From NCBI GenBank assembly GCA_004017535.1, contig SAJS01000001.1, positions 744,001 to 808,000 of the forward strand: a stretch of DNA of 64,000 nucleotides, in the 5' to 3' direction. Positions 1-10,395 of this stretch are shown here, in pieces. The notes below the pieces were generated by a model. It saw only the letters and a list, made by a program, of their open reading frames with translations, had not been told where the DNA came from and searched no databases. Each line of letters starts with the position of its first letter. Within the stretch, counting starts at the first letter, position 1. Source of the DNA: Mesorhizobium sp. (lineage in GTDB: Bacteria; Pseudomonadota; Alphaproteobacteria; Rhizobiales; Rhizobiaceae). A program made the position numbers and the translations under genes.

Positions 1-1888
1 CCGCCGTGGCAAGCTGACGCTGAACTCCGCACTGTCGGATGACGACGCGCGCGGCCGTTCGCTGTCGTCGATGCGCCGCCGCCAGGAAAAATTCAAACGC
101 GCGCTTCACAATGAGCCGCGCGAGAAAGTCATGCGCGAAGTGATCCTGCCCGAAACCATCACCATCCAGGAACTGGCGCAGCGCATGTCCGAGCGCGCCG
201 TGGATGTGGTCAAGTTCTTCATGAAGCAGGGCCAGATCCTGAAGCCGGGCGACGTCATCGACGCCGACACGGCCGAGCTGGTCGCTTCCGAATTTGGCCA
301 TACGGTCCGCCGCGTTGCGGAATCCGACATCGAGGAAGGCCTGTTCAACATCGCCGATCGTCCCGAGGACCTCGTGTCGCGTCCGCCGGTCGTGACCATC
401 ATGGGCCATGTCGACCACGGCAAGACCTCGCTGCTCGACGCCATCCGCAACGCCAATGTCGTTTCCGGCGAGGCCGGCGGCATCACTCAGCATATCGGCG
501 CCTACCAGATCGAGAAGAACGGTCAGAAGATCACCTTCATCGACACGCCCGGCCACGCCGCCTTCACGGCCATGCGCGCCCGCGGCGCCCAGGTCACCGA
601 CATCGCCGTGCTGGTGGTGGCGGCAGACGACAGCGTGATGCCGCAGACGATCGAATCGATCAACCACGCGAAGGCGGCCGGTGTGCCGATCATCGTGGCG
701 ATCAACAAGATCGACAAGCGCGACGCCGATCCGCAGAAGGTGCGGACCGAACTGCTGCGCCACGAGGTGTTCGTGGAATCGATGGGCGGCGAGGTGCTGG
801 ACGTCGAGGTTTCGGCGACCAAGGGCACCAATCTCGACAAGCTGCTCGAAGCGATCCTGCTGCAGGCCGAAGTTCTCGACCTCAAGGCCAATCCTGACCG
901 CACCGCCGAAGGCGCGGTGATCGAAGCCAAGCTCGACAAGGGCCGCGGTCCGGTCGCCACCGTTCTGGTGCAGACCGGCACGCTGATGCCGGGCGACATC
1001 ATTGTCGCCGGCAACGAGTGGGGCCGTGTGCGCGCGCTTGTCGATGACCGCGGCGAGCACGTGCCGGAAGCGCCGCCGGCGATGCCGGTCGAGGTGCTTG
1101 GCCTTCAGGGCACGCCGCAGGCCGGCGACCGTTTCGCCGTCGTCAACAACGAGGCCCGCGCCCGCGAGATCACCGAATACCGTCAGCGCCTGGCGCGCGA
1201 CAAGGCGGTGGCCAAGCATGCCGGCCAGCGCGGCTCGCTCGAACAGATGATGTCGCAGCTGCAGACGAGCGGGCTGAAGGAATTCCCGCTGGTCATCAAG
1301 GGCGACGTGCAGGGCTCCATCGAAGCGATCAACGCCGCTCTCGAAAAGCTCGGCAACGACGAGGTCAGGGTGCGGATCGTCCATTCGGGCGCCGGCGGCA
1401 TCACCGAGAGCGACGTCTCGCTGGCGGAGACGTCGGGTGCCGCGATCATCGGCTTCAACGTCCGCGCCAACTCGCAGGCGCGCACCGCGGCAGCGGCCGC
1501 GGGCATCGAGATCCGCTACTACTCGATCATCTACAACCTCGTCGACGACGTGAAGGCCGCCCTTTCCGGCATGCTTTCGCCGGAACGGCGCGAGACCTTC
1601 ATCGGCAATGCCGAGATCCTCGAGATCTTCGACATCTCCAAGGTCGGCAAGATCGCCGGCTGCCGCGTCACCGAAGGCAAGGTCGAGCGTGGTGCGGGCG
1701 TGCGCCTGATCCGCGACAACGTTGTCGTCCACGAAGGCACGTTGAAGACGCTCAAGCGCTTCAAGGATGAGGTTTCGGAAGTGCCGGGCGGCCAGGAATG
1801 CGGCATGGCCTTCCAGAACTACGAGGACATGCGCGTCGGCGACGTCATCGAGTGCTTCCGCGTCGAGATGGTGAGCAGGACGCTCTAA
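1..1888 (+). CDS. infB: Translation initiation factor IF-2, 5'-truncated by window edge
   Basis: GTPase that delivers initiator fMet-tRNA to the 30S subunit and promotes subunit joining. The reading frame is open from base 2, so the N-terminus lies outside the window; 628 residues are visible, and roughly 200 or more residues of the usual rhizobial IF-2 are missing. An ATG at 71 is internal, because residues before it ([10 protein letters not shown]...) are typical IF-2 sequence. The G domain shows G1 GHVDHGKTS (near base 404), G3 DTPGH (near 541) and G4 NKID (near 706), followed by the beta-barrel and C-terminal fMet-tRNA-binding domains. It heads the conserved infB-rbfA-truB-rpsO-pnp order. 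Identification is secure; only the 5' end is unknown. Confidence 0.97.
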   Translation, partial: RRGKLTLNSALSDDDARGRSLSSMRRRQEKFKRALHNEPREKVMREVILPETITIQELAQRMSERAVDVVKFFMKQGQILKPGDVIDADTAELVASEFGHTVRRVAESDIEEGLFNIADRPEDLVSRPPVVTIMGHVDHGKTSLLDAIRNANVVSGEAGGITQHIGAYQIEKNGQKITFIDTPGHAAFTAMRARGAQVTDIAVLVVAADDSVMPQTIESINHAKAAGVPIIVAINKIDKRDADPQKVRTELLRHEVFVESMGGEVLDVEVSATKGTNLDKLLEAILLQAEVLDLKANPDRTAEGAVIEAKLDKGRGPVATVLVQTGTLMPGDIIVAGNEWGRVRALVDDRGEHVPEAPPAMPVEVLGLQGTPQAGDRFAVVNNEARAREITEYRQRLARDKAVAKHAGQRGSLEQMMSQLQTSGLKEFPLVIKGDVQGSIEAINAALEKLGNDEVRVRIVHSGAGGITESDVSLAETSGAAIIGFNVRANSQARTAAAAAGIEIRYYSIIYNLVDDVKAALSGMLSPERRETFIGNAEILEIFDISKVGKIAGCRVTEGKVERGAGVRLIRDNVVVHEGTLKTLKRFKDEVSEVPGGQECGMAFQNYEDMRVGDVIECFRVEMVSRTL

Positions 1889-1915
1889 ATTCGGGTATAC
1901 TTGCCGAAATGAAAC

Positions 1916-1941
1916 GGGCGGCGGCCGCAAGGCTGCCGCCC
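1916..1941 (+). terminator. GC-rich stem-loop after infB, no U-tract
   Basis: GGGCGGCGGC (1916-1925) can pair with GCTGCCGCCC (1932-1941), 9 Watson-Crick pairs and one G-U, with a 6-base loop. No run of T follows, so it is more likely a processing or attenuation hairpin inside the infB-rbfA transcript than a full terminator. Confidence 0.35.
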
Positions 1942-2010
1942 AGACCGCTCATGCATTTGAGACATGTGGCGTGGTCCCATCCCGCGCTTCACGATTTCAG
2001 GACCGAAGAA

Positions 2011-2427
2011 ATGTCACGTTCGACAACGTCAGGCCCATCCCAGCGCATGCTGCGCGTCGGCGAGCAGGTGCGCCATGCCCTTTCCGAAACCTTGCAGCGC
2101 GGCGAGATCATCGATCCGGTGATCGAAAACAGCGTCGTCTCGGTCTCCGAGGTGCGCATGTCGCCCGATCTCAAGATTGCCACCGCCTTCGTCTCGCCGC
2201 TTGGCGCGGCTGACGACAACGCCGTGGTCGAGGCGCTCAACAAGCACGCGAAGTTCATCCGCGGCCGTGTGTCGGGCGCTCTGAGGCAGATGAAGTATAT
2301 GCCGGAGTTCCGATTCCGGCTCGACACATCCTTCGACAATTTCGCGAAGATCAACGAACTGCTGAAATCGCCCGAAGTGGCGCGCGATCTCGGCGACGGC
2401 AAGAACAACGACAAGGACGAGGAATAG
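2011..2427 (+). CDS. rbfA: 30S ribosome-binding factor A
   Basis: Small KH-fold assembly factor that binds the 30S subunit and helps mature the 5' end of 16S rRNA. The protein is 138 residues, usual for alphaproteobacteria, starting [20 protein letters not shown]. The open frame extends upstream to 1798 inside infB, but the ATG at 2011 gives the family-like N-terminus, so I chose it. Conserved features are the early R-x-GEQ-(V/I)-R segment and the central '[11 protein letters not shown]' strand followed by '[13 protein letters not shown]'. The C-terminal tail is acidic/lysine-rich. Its stop TAG shares its G with the GTG start of truB, so the two genes are translationally coupled. Confidence 0.95.
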   Translation: MSRSTTSGPSQRMLRVGEQVRHALSETLQRGEIIDPVIENSVVSVSEVRMSPDLKIATAFVSPLGAADDNAVVEALNKHAKFIRGRVSGALRQMKYMPEFRFRLDTSFDNFAKINELLKSPEVARDLGDGKNNDKDEE

Positions 2428-3386
2428 TGGCGCGCCGCGGCAAGAAGAAGGGTCGGCCGGTCTCCGGCTGGGTGGTGCTGGACAAGCCGGTCGGCATGGG
2501 CTCGACCGAAGCGGTCTCAAAGGTCAAATGGCTGTTTCAGGCCGAGAAGGCCGGCCATGCCGGCACGCTGGATCCGCTGGCCTCCGGCATGCTGCCGATC
2601 GCGCTCGGCGAAGCGACCAAGACCGTCCCCTACGTGCAGGATGGCGCCAAGGTCTACCGCTTCACCGTCGCCTGGGGTGAGGAGCGCTCGACAGACGACC
2701 TGGAAGGCCCGGTGACCAACAGCTCCGATCGGCGCCCGGCCGAGGCCGAGCTGCGGGCGCTGCTGCCGAAATACACCGGCGTCATCATGCAGACGCCGCC
2801 GCAATTCTCGGCCATCAAGATCGCCGGCGAGCGCGCCTATGATCTCGCACGCGACGGCGAGACGGTCGAGATACCCGCGCGGGAAATTGAAATCGGCCGT
2901 TTGGATATTATCGAGCACAATGCCGACAAGACCGTGTTCGAGATCGAATGCGGCAAGGGCACTTATGTGCGTTCGCTGGCGCGCGACATGGGCCGCGACC
3001 TCGGCTGCTTCGGCCATATCGCTGAATTGCGCCGCGTCGAGGTCGAGCCGTTCACGCCGGACGATTTCGTCACGGTAGCCGAACTGGAAGCGGCCCGTTT
3101 CGGCGACAAAGCCGAAGCTGTTCAGGACGAAGCCGAGGTCCCGGTCGATTTCAGCGCCATCGACGCACTGCTGGTCGAAACGGCGGCGGCGCTCGATTGC
3201 CTGCCGCAGGTCGCGGTCAGCGACGACGCGGCGACGAAGATCCGCCTTGGCAATCCCGTCATCATTCGCGGCCGCGATGCGCCGGTCGAAGCCGAGGAAG
3301 CCTGTGCCACCGCGCGCGGCAGGCTCGTCGCCATCGGCGCCATCGAGCAGGGCATGTTCAAGCCCAAGCGGGTCTTTGCCGGGTGA
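2427..3386 (+). CDS. truB: tRNA pseudouridine-55 synthase
   Basis: Isomerises U55 to pseudouridine in the T-psi-C loop of tRNAs. The 319-residue protein carries the family signature '[15 protein letters not shown]' with the catalytic Asp at residue 49, the '[11 protein letters not shown]' motif, and the '[14 protein letters not shown]' segment. A C-terminal PUA-like extension is present (about residues 235-319). GTG start overlapping the rbfA stop by one base. In many Rhizobiales the next gene is rpsO; here a CorA-type transporter and a repeat element intervene. Confidence 0.96.
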   Translation: MARRGKKKGRPVSGWVVLDKPVGMGSTEAVSKVKWLFQAEKAGHAGTLDPLASGMLPIALGEATKTVPYVQDGAKVYRFTVAWGEERSTDDLEGPVTNSSDRRPAEAELRALLPKYTGVIMQTPPQFSAIKIAGERAYDLARDGETVEIPAREIEIGRLDIIEHNADKTVFEIECGKGTYVRSLARDMGRDLGCFGHIAELRRVEVEPFTPDDFVTVAELEAARFGDKAEAVQDEAEVPVDFSAIDALLVETAAALDCLPQVAVSDDAATKIRLGNPVIIRGRDAPVEAEEACATARGRLVAIGAIEQGMFKPKRVFAG

Positions 3387-3432
3387 ATCCGGTCGTCTAA
3401 GCTCCACTGGGTGCCGACGCTTCAGGGATCTC

Positions 3433-4527
3433 ATGGCCAAGACTGATACAGGCAACAAGAGGGCGCCGCTGAGAACCCGCCGGCCGCCGGTCGGGGCTTC
3501 GCCCGGCACGCTGATCGCCGATCCGGCGGCACGGCGCAGCGAGCTCCGGCTGACACTGATCTCGCCGCAGAAATACGTAACCATCGACAATGCCTCGATC
3601 GACGACCTCAACACCCATTGCCAGAAATGGCCTGTCGTCTGGCTGGACTGCACGGGGCTTGCCAACATTCCACTCATCGAGGAGATCGGCCGTATCTTCA
3701 ACCTCCACCCGCTGGCGCTGGAGGATGTCGTCAACACTGGACAGCGGCCCAAGGTGGATTTCTTCGAGGACCATGCCTTCGTCGTCATGCGCATGATCGA
3801 CGATGTCACCTCGCATCGGTACGAGCAGATCTCGCTGTTCTTCGGCCGGAATTTCGTCGTCACTTTCCAGGAACGCGAGGGGGATCCGTTCGATCCGGTG
3901 CGCAAGCGCATCGCGGCCGCGATGCCGAACCGGCTGCGCTCACGCGGCGCCGATTATCTTGCCTATGCGCTGATCGATGCCATCGTCGACAGCTATTTTC
4001 CGCCGGTCGAAGCGGCGAGCGAACTGGTCGACGGCATTGAGGACGAGATGCTGAACAAGCCGCATAAGCATCAGATGCGGCAGTTGCATGAGCTCAGGCG
4101 CGACGCCAGCGTGCTCAAAGGCGTGCTGTGGCCGATGCGCGATGCGCTGGCGACGCTGATCCGCAACGACGTGCCCTTCGTGAAGGCCGAAACCAAGATC
4201 TTCTTCAACGACACGCTCGACCATTCGCTGCGGCTGATCGAGCTGGTCGAGAACCAGCGCGACATGCTCACCGGCCTGATCGAGATGCATCTCTCGTTGA
4301 CCCAGGCCCGCACCAACGATGTCATTTCCTATCTGACGATCGTCTCGGTGATCTTCATGCCGCTGACCTTCCTGGTCGGCGTCTGGGGCATGAATTTCGA
4401 TCCGCAAAGCTCGCCCTGGAACATGCCCGAGCTGAAGGCCTATTACGGTTATCCGGCCTCGCTACTGTTCATGGCGGTCGTCGCGGTCGGTTTGATCGCG
4501 TTCTTCAAATGGAAGAAGTGGCTCTAA
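3433..4527 (+). CDS. corA: CorA-family divalent metal ion transporter
   Basis: Inner-membrane transporter of Mg2+ (possibly Co2+/Ni2+ or, for ZntB-like members, Zn2+). From ATG 3433 the protein is 364 residues; the open frame reaches back to 3247 but that part overlaps truB. A large cytoplasmic N-terminal domain is followed by two membrane segments near the C-terminus (about 299-320 and 341-359), joined by the GMN signature at residues 319-321 ('VWGMNF'), which forms the ion selectivity loop. The C-terminus 'FKWKKWL' is typical of CorA. It is the only transport gene in the infB-pnp cluster. Its stop codon lies inside the first arm of a RIME-type repeat. Substrate is not resolvable from sequence. 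Confidence 0.9.
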   Translation: MAKTDTGNKRAPLRTRRPPVGASPGTLIADPAARRSELRLTLISPQKYVTIDNASIDDLNTHCQKWPVVWLDCTGLANIPLIEEIGRIFNLHPLALEDVVNTGQRPKVDFFEDHAFVVMRMIDDVTSHRYEQISLFFGRNFVVTFQEREGDPFDPVRKRIAAAMPNRLRSRGADYLAYALIDAIVDSYFPPVEAASELVDGIEDEMLNKPHKHQMRQLHELRRDASVLKGVLWPMRDALATLIRNDVPFVKAETKIFFNDTLDHSLRLIELVENQRDMLTGLIEMHLSLTQARTNDVISYLTIVSVIFMPLTFLVGVWGMNFDPQSSPWNMPELKAYYGYPASLLFMAVVAVGLIAFFKWKKWL

Positions 4528-4629
4528 AGCGCGTCGCAATGAAACGGATTCGGGCGACGCGCTTTAGGTCTTTGTTTTTGATGCATGTCGTTTTCCCAGA
4601 ACCGCTGCACAATTCTGGGCGACATGCAT
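4526..4629. repeat. RIME-like two-palindrome intergenic element, copy 1
   Basis: About 104 bp made of two inverted repeats. Palindrome 1: AAAGCGCGTCGC (4526-4537) pairs perfectly with GCGACGCGCTTT (4554-4565). Palindrome 2: ATGCATGTCG (4581-4590) pairs with CGACATGCAT (4620-4629), with an inner CCCAGAA/TTCTGGG stem (4595-4601 / 4613-4619). Size and architecture match the published Rhizobium intergenic mosaic element RIME (about 108 bp, two large palindromes). The corA stop TAA (4525-4527) overlaps its left end. A related copy lies at 30036-30142. Confidence 0.8.
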
Positions 4630-4679
4630 TAGCCTTTGAATTTTCCCGTTTTCGCCGTCGGAACCTGCGACAAGCCGGC

Positions 4680-4720
4680 TTGACAATTGGGCTGGTGTTT
4701 TTTCCGGAATTGCACTATAT
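4680..4720 (+). promoter_or_regulatory. Possible rpsO promoter region
   Basis: TTGACA at 4680-4685 is a perfect -35 hexamer and CTATAT at 4715-4720 resembles alphaproteobacterial -10 sequences, but their spacing (29 bp) is not standard for sigma-70, so at most one of the two is real. The remainder of the corA-rpsO gap beyond the repeat shows nothing else except the rpsO Shine-Dalgarno (AAGGAAA, about 4811-4817). Confidence 0.3.
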
Positions 4721-4823
4721 GCGCCGCAGCTTCGCGCCCTGACGCGTCGCTTGCACTGGCCGCTGCTGGACGACATCCCGGCTGTGGGCGTCCCGTTTCC
4801 TCCAACAGATAAGGAAAAGCACG

Positions 4824-5093
4824 ATGTCGATTACTGCCGAGCGCAAGAAAGAACTGATGACCGAATTCGCGACCGCGAAAGGCGATACCGGATCTCCGGA
4901 AGTCCAGGTTGCCATTCTTTCCGAGCGCATCAAGAACCTGACCGAGCATTTCAAGGACCACAAGAAGGATAACCATTCCCGCCGTGGCCTGCTTGCTCTG
5001 GTTTCCCAGCGCCGCAGCCTGCTTGATTATCTCAAGCGCAAGGACGACGCGCGCTACCAGACGCTGATCGACAAGCTCGGTCTCCGTCGCTGA
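4824..5093 (+). CDS. rpsO: 30S ribosomal protein S15
   Basis: Primary 16S rRNA-binding protein of the 30S platform, also part of the B4 bridge to 23S rRNA. 89 residues, the normal length, with hallmark segments '[13 protein letters not shown]', '[12 protein letters not shown]' and '[12 protein letters not shown]'. ATG 4824 is preceded by AAGGAAA. It lies directly upstream of pnp, as in most proteobacteria. In E. coli S15 represses its own translation through a pseudoknot; whether that happens here cannot be read from the leader. Confidence 0.97.
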   Translation: MSITAERKKELMTEFATAKGDTGSPEVQVAILSERIKNLTEHFKDHKKDNHSRRGLLALVSQRRSLLDYLKRKDDARYQTLIDKLGLRR

Positions 5094-5100
5094 CCAATTG

Positions 5101-5131
5101 ACCGGCGGGCTCTCCAAGGGGGCCCGCCGGT
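5101..5131 (+). terminator. Stem-loop between rpsO and pnp
   Basis: ACCGGCGGGC (5101-5110) pairs perfectly with GCCCGCCGGT (5122-5131) around an 11-base loop, 7 bases after the rpsO stop. No T-run follows, so partial termination or an RNA processing/stabilising hairpin is likelier than a strong terminator. Confidence 0.55.
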
Positions 5132-5456
5132 CGCGCATTGGCGCATCGGATATTCCGCTGCCGCAATGCTGAAAAGGAAATTCGCTTGCGCGCATGGCGC
5201 GTTCCGGAAACAGCGTTTCCGGCGTCAAGCGCAAGGCCGGCCGACCAGCCGGCCAATTGGGTTCCGGACCGCAGAGGGCTATCCGGAACCGCCCATGGAC
5301 GGTCATGGGGCAGGATTGCAGGATGCTCGCTCGGCCTTGATCCGGATCTATCGAGCTTCCCGTTGTCTTGCCCGTGGCTGCCCGAAGGAAGCCAGGAAAG
5401 GGAGAACCCGCGACCGTTAGGACGGTGCGGCCCTTTCCGCATATGAAGGACAAGAT
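5132..5456 (+). promoter_or_regulatory. Structured pnp leader with three successive hairpins
   Basis: No credible gene in these 325 bases; open frames here lack homologous-looking sequence. Three perfect inverted repeats occur in series: CCGGAAAC/GTTTCCGG (5204-5211 / 5215-5222), GGCCGGC/GCCGGCC (5235-5241 / 5248-5254) and GGTTCCGGA/TCCGGAACC (5260-5268 / 5282-5290). In E. coli the pnp leader forms an RNase III-cleaved duplex that lets PNPase repress its own synthesis; the position here suggests an analogous role, which is inference. A clear ribosome-binding site GAAGGA (5445-5450) precedes pnp. Confidence 0.5.
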
Positions 5457-7607
<2,151 letters not shown>

Positions 7608-7630
7608 TCGATCTGGCTGGGTAGTCTAAG

Positions 7631-7664
7631 ACGGGCGCGCCGCAAGGTCGCGCCCGTTTTGTTT
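7631..7664 (+). terminator. Rho-independent terminator of pnp
   Basis: ACGGGCGCG (7631-7639) pairs with CGCGCCCGT (7649-7657), 9 bp, loop of 9 bases, followed by TTTTGTTT. Classical intrinsic terminator 24 bases after the pnp stop. Confidence 0.9.
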
Positions 7665-7677
7665 CGAGGGTGGATGA

Positions 7678-8685
7678 ATGGCCGCCGAGCCGCTGAAGAC
7701 GCTGTTCTACCCGTTCAAGGCCGAGGCGCTGCCTCTGCCGCGAAAGGATGCCCGCGTTCTCTTTCTGGGCGCCGAGCCCGGCTTCCGCTTGCCCGAAGGC
7801 TTCGATGCGGCGCTGCATCTCGTGCAAGGCTTTCGGCCGCATTTCCGCGCCTTGCAGGCGTCCGGCTACACGGTCACGCCGCGCGTGGAAGGCCAAGGCT
7901 ACGACATGGCTCTCGTGCTCGCCGGCCGTCATCGGGGCCAGAATGAGTTGCGCATCGCCGAAGCACTCGAGCGTATCACCCCGGGCGGGCTGATCGCTGT
8001 CGCGGGTGGCAAGGATGACGGCATCGACAGCCTACGAAAGCGGATCAATGCGCTGGCGCCGCTCGAAGGCCATCTGCCGAAGCATCACGGCGTTGCCTTC
8101 TGGTTCCGGCGGGCCGGCACGGAAGCAGCCGAGACGCTGCGCGCCGGCAATCCTGACCTTGTTGTTGAAGGGGGTTTCAAAACCGCGCCTGGCATGTTCT
8201 CGTTTGACAGGATCGATGCCGGTTCGAAACTGCTCGTTGCGAGCCTGCCTAATGATCTCAAAGGCAATGTCGCTGATTTCTGCGCGGGCTGGGGTTATCT
8301 GGCGGCGCAAGTCCTGCAGCGCTCGCAGGGACTTACGGCGCTCGATCTTTACGAAGCGGATTTCGAGGCCCTGGAAGCAGCCAGGCTGAATGTCCGTGGC
8401 GCCATCGAGCCGCGCTTCTTCTGGATCGATCTGCTCACCGAGGCGGCCGAGCGGCGCTACGACGCGATCGTCATGAACCCGCCTTTCCACAGCGGCCGCG
8501 CCGCCGAGCCCGGAATTGGCGCCGGCATCATCCGCGCCGCGTCGAAGGCGCTGAAACCGGGCGGCCGGCTGCTCATGGTCGCCAATCGCCAGCTTCCTTA
8601 CGAACAGGTGCTGTTCGCGGCCTTTGCCAGCCACGCCGAGATCGCACGCGACGGCATGTTCAAGGTGTTTTCGGCGCGCCGCTAG
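7678..8685 (+). CDS. RsmC-like class I SAM-dependent RNA methyltransferase
   Basis: Probable 16S rRNA guanine-N2 methyltransferase of the RsmC/RlmG family. The 335-residue protein has an N-terminal degenerate methyltransferase-like half and a C-terminal catalytic half, the family's usual arrangement. Motif I is 'DFCAGWGYLA' (about 200-209) and the catalytic motif IV is NPPF at 267-270, typical of enzymes methylating exocyclic amines of guanine. ATG 7678 lies 14 bases after the pnp terminator. It converges on the GGDEF-EAL gene, with a small palindromic repeat in the gap. RsmC (G1207) is the best guess, but RlmG-type specificity cannot be excluded. Confidence 0.85.
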   Translation: MAAEPLKTLFYPFKAEALPLPRKDARVLFLGAEPGFRLPEGFDAALHLVQGFRPHFRALQASGYTVTPRVEGQGYDMALVLAGRHRGQNELRIAEALERITPGGLIAVAGGKDDGIDSLRKRINALAPLEGHLPKHHGVAFWFRRAGTEAAETLRAGNPDLVVEGGFKTAPGMFSFDRIDAGSKLLVASLPNDLKGNVADFCAGWGYLAAQVLQRSQGLTALDLYEADFEALEAARLNVRGAIEPRFFWIDLLTEAAERRYDAIVMNPPFHSGRAAEPGIGAGIIRAASKALKPGGRLLMVANRQLPYEQVLFAAFASHAEIARDGMFKVFSARR

Positions 8686-8687
8686 GA

Positions 8688-8722
8688 GCAATGCCAGGAG
8701 CGGTTTTCCGTCCGGAAATGCG
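8688..8722. repeat. Short GCAATTCC-type palindromic repeat, divergent copy
   Basis: Thirty-five bases beginning GCAATGCCAGGAG and ending TCCGGAAATGC, sharing the inner CGGTTTTCCG core with the repeats at 20285-20443, 37959-38003 and 40117-40217. It begins 3 bases after the rsmC-like stop codon. It is the shortest and most diverged copy. Confidence 0.6.
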
Positions 8723-8738
8723 CCGGGAGAAAGCAGCT

Positions 8739-10292
8739 CTAATGCAGGCTGACGATACGTGCCGGCTCGCGCGCGTCGAAGGCGGGCCGCGCCTCGCCGA
8801 ACTCGACCTTGAGTGGGGCCGGGCGGCCGAACAGATAGCCCTGGACCACCTCGCAGCCCGCGGCCCTGAGCAGCGTAGCCTGGTTCTCGGTCTCCACGCC
8901 TTCGGCAATGATGCCGACGCCCAGCGCCCGCGACAGGCCGACAATGGTCGAGACGATCGCGCCGGAACTGGAGTCGGTGTCGATGCGGCTGACGAAGGAA
9001 CGGTCGATCTTCAGCTTGCCGAAGGAGAAGTCGATCAGGTAGCTCAAATTGGAATAGCCGGTCCCGAAATCGTCGACGGCCACCGAAATCCCCATCTCGG
9101 CAAGCTGGTCCAGGACCGCGGCAGCGCGGTCGCGATCCTGCATCATCGCCGTTTCGGTGACCTCGAGCTCCAGCCGCGACGGCTTGATGCCGGTCGATTC
9201 CATCACCTCGCGCACGATGCCGACGAAATCCCTGGTCATGAACTGGACCGGCGAGATGTTGACGGCGACGAAGCAGTCCTGCGGCAGGTGCGCGGCGTCG
9301 CTGCAGGCCTTGCGCAGCACCCATTCGCCGATCGGATTGATCATGCCGGTTTCCTCGGCGATCGGAATGAATTCCATCGGCGGAATCATGCCGCGCTCCG
9401 GATGCTTCCAGCGGATCAGCGCCTCGTAGCCAACGATGCGACCACTCGGCAGGTTGAGCTGCGGCTGGTAATGGAGACTGAAGTCGCCGCGGTCGAAAGC
9501 GGTCTTCAGCTCCGTTTCGATCCATTGCCGATAGTCGGCCACCCGGCCCATGTCGGCGTGGAAGACAGACCAGTTGGCGACGCCGCTGGCCCGCGCATTC
9601 TGTAGCGCCAGGTTCGAACGGCGCAGGACCAGGACCGGGTCGACGCCGTCCTTCGGCATCGCCACGATGCCGACCGAAAGGCTGACCGATTGCAGGTGGG
9701 TCTGCAGCTGATAAGGCTCCATCATATCGTTGATGAGCTTTTCGATCAGCCGCTCGATCGAACCACGGATGTCGCGGTCCGGGAGCAGCACACCGAACTC
9801 GCCGGCGCCGATGCGCCCGATCACGGCATCCTTCGGCATGCTCTCCTTCAGCCTGCTGGTGAAGGCGCGAACAAGTTCGTCGCCATGGCTGTAGCCGATG
9901 GCGTCGTTGATCTGCTTGAAGCGGTCGATATCGATGTCGATCAGGAACACCGGCTCGCCGGTCCGGATCGTACCAGCGGCGGCATCGGCAATCTTGCCGA
10001 CCATGGCCTGGCGCGACAAGAGCCCTGTCAGCTTGTCGAAATGGGTTTCCTTGAAGACATAGGCGGCCGATTCATCGACGCCCGCGAAGAAAGAGAGCGC
10101 GGCACCGCCGGCGGCAAGGGCGCAGAGCGCGGCGATAACGCCCGCTATCAACTCGGCCGGCATGCCGGCTATGCCGTCGCCGAAGCCGAACTGCAACCCC
10201 CACAATCCAAGGATGAAACTGCCCATGCCGGAGCTGGCGATGGTGATCAGTCGGAACAGCGGTGTTCGCTTCGGGTTACTGATTGCAGACAT
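8739..10292 (-). CDS. Membrane GGDEF-EAL protein, predicted c-di-GMP phosphodiesterase
   Basis: 517 residues: two N-terminal membrane segments (about 12-37 and 43-70), a GGDEF domain (about 82-240) and an EAL domain (about 255-505). The GGDEF signature reads GAGEF (residues 162-166), losing the second Gly and the Asp, so diguanylate cyclase activity is unlikely. The EAL domain keeps the catalytic set: YEALIRW (near 289), NISPVQF, the EVTET glutamate, DDFGTGYS (near 406), KIDRSF and EGVET. I infer a c-di-GMP-degrading enzyme whose GGDEF part may be a regulatory GTP sensor, as known for some family members. No periplasmic sensor domain is visible. It is downstream of fabI on the same strand, with a 103-base gap. 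Confidence 0.92.
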   Translation of the reverse strand: MSAISNPKRTPLFRLITIASSGMGSFILGLWGLQFGFGDGIAGMPAELIAGVIAALCALAAGGAALSFFAGVDESAAYVFKETHFDKLTGLLSRQAMVGKIADAAAGTIRTGEPVFLIDIDIDRFKQINDAIGYSHGDELVRAFTSRLKESMPKDAVIGRIGAGEFGVLLPDRDIRGSIERLIEKLINDMMEPYQLQTHLQSVSLSVGIVAMPKDGVDPVLVLRRSNLALQNARASGVANWSVFHADMGRVADYRQWIETELKTAFDRGDFSLHYQPQLNLPSGRIVGYEALIRWKHPERGMIPPMEFIPIAEETGMINPIGEWVLRKACSDAAHLPQDCFVAVNISPVQFMTRDFVGIVREVMESTGIKPSRLELEVTETAMMQDRDRAAAVLDQLAEMGISVAVDDFGTGYSNLSYLIDFSFGKLKIDRSFVSRIDTDSSSGAIVSTIVGLSRALGVGIIAEGVETENQATLLRAAGCEVVQGYLFGRPAPLKVEFGEARPAFDAREPARIVSLH

Positions 10293-10395
10293 GCAAGGTC
10301 CCTGGATTACGGGGCCTTGTAGCGGAAATCTCCTTAAAATGAGTTTCCGCCGATGCGTCCAATTTTAACTGGAAGGCTACTGTCGCGGCCGCAGA

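Noticed and set aside
5032-5446. Open frames on both strands in the rpsO-pnp gap
   Set aside because: The translations have no recognisable domain and the interval is better explained by the hairpin-rich pnp leader.
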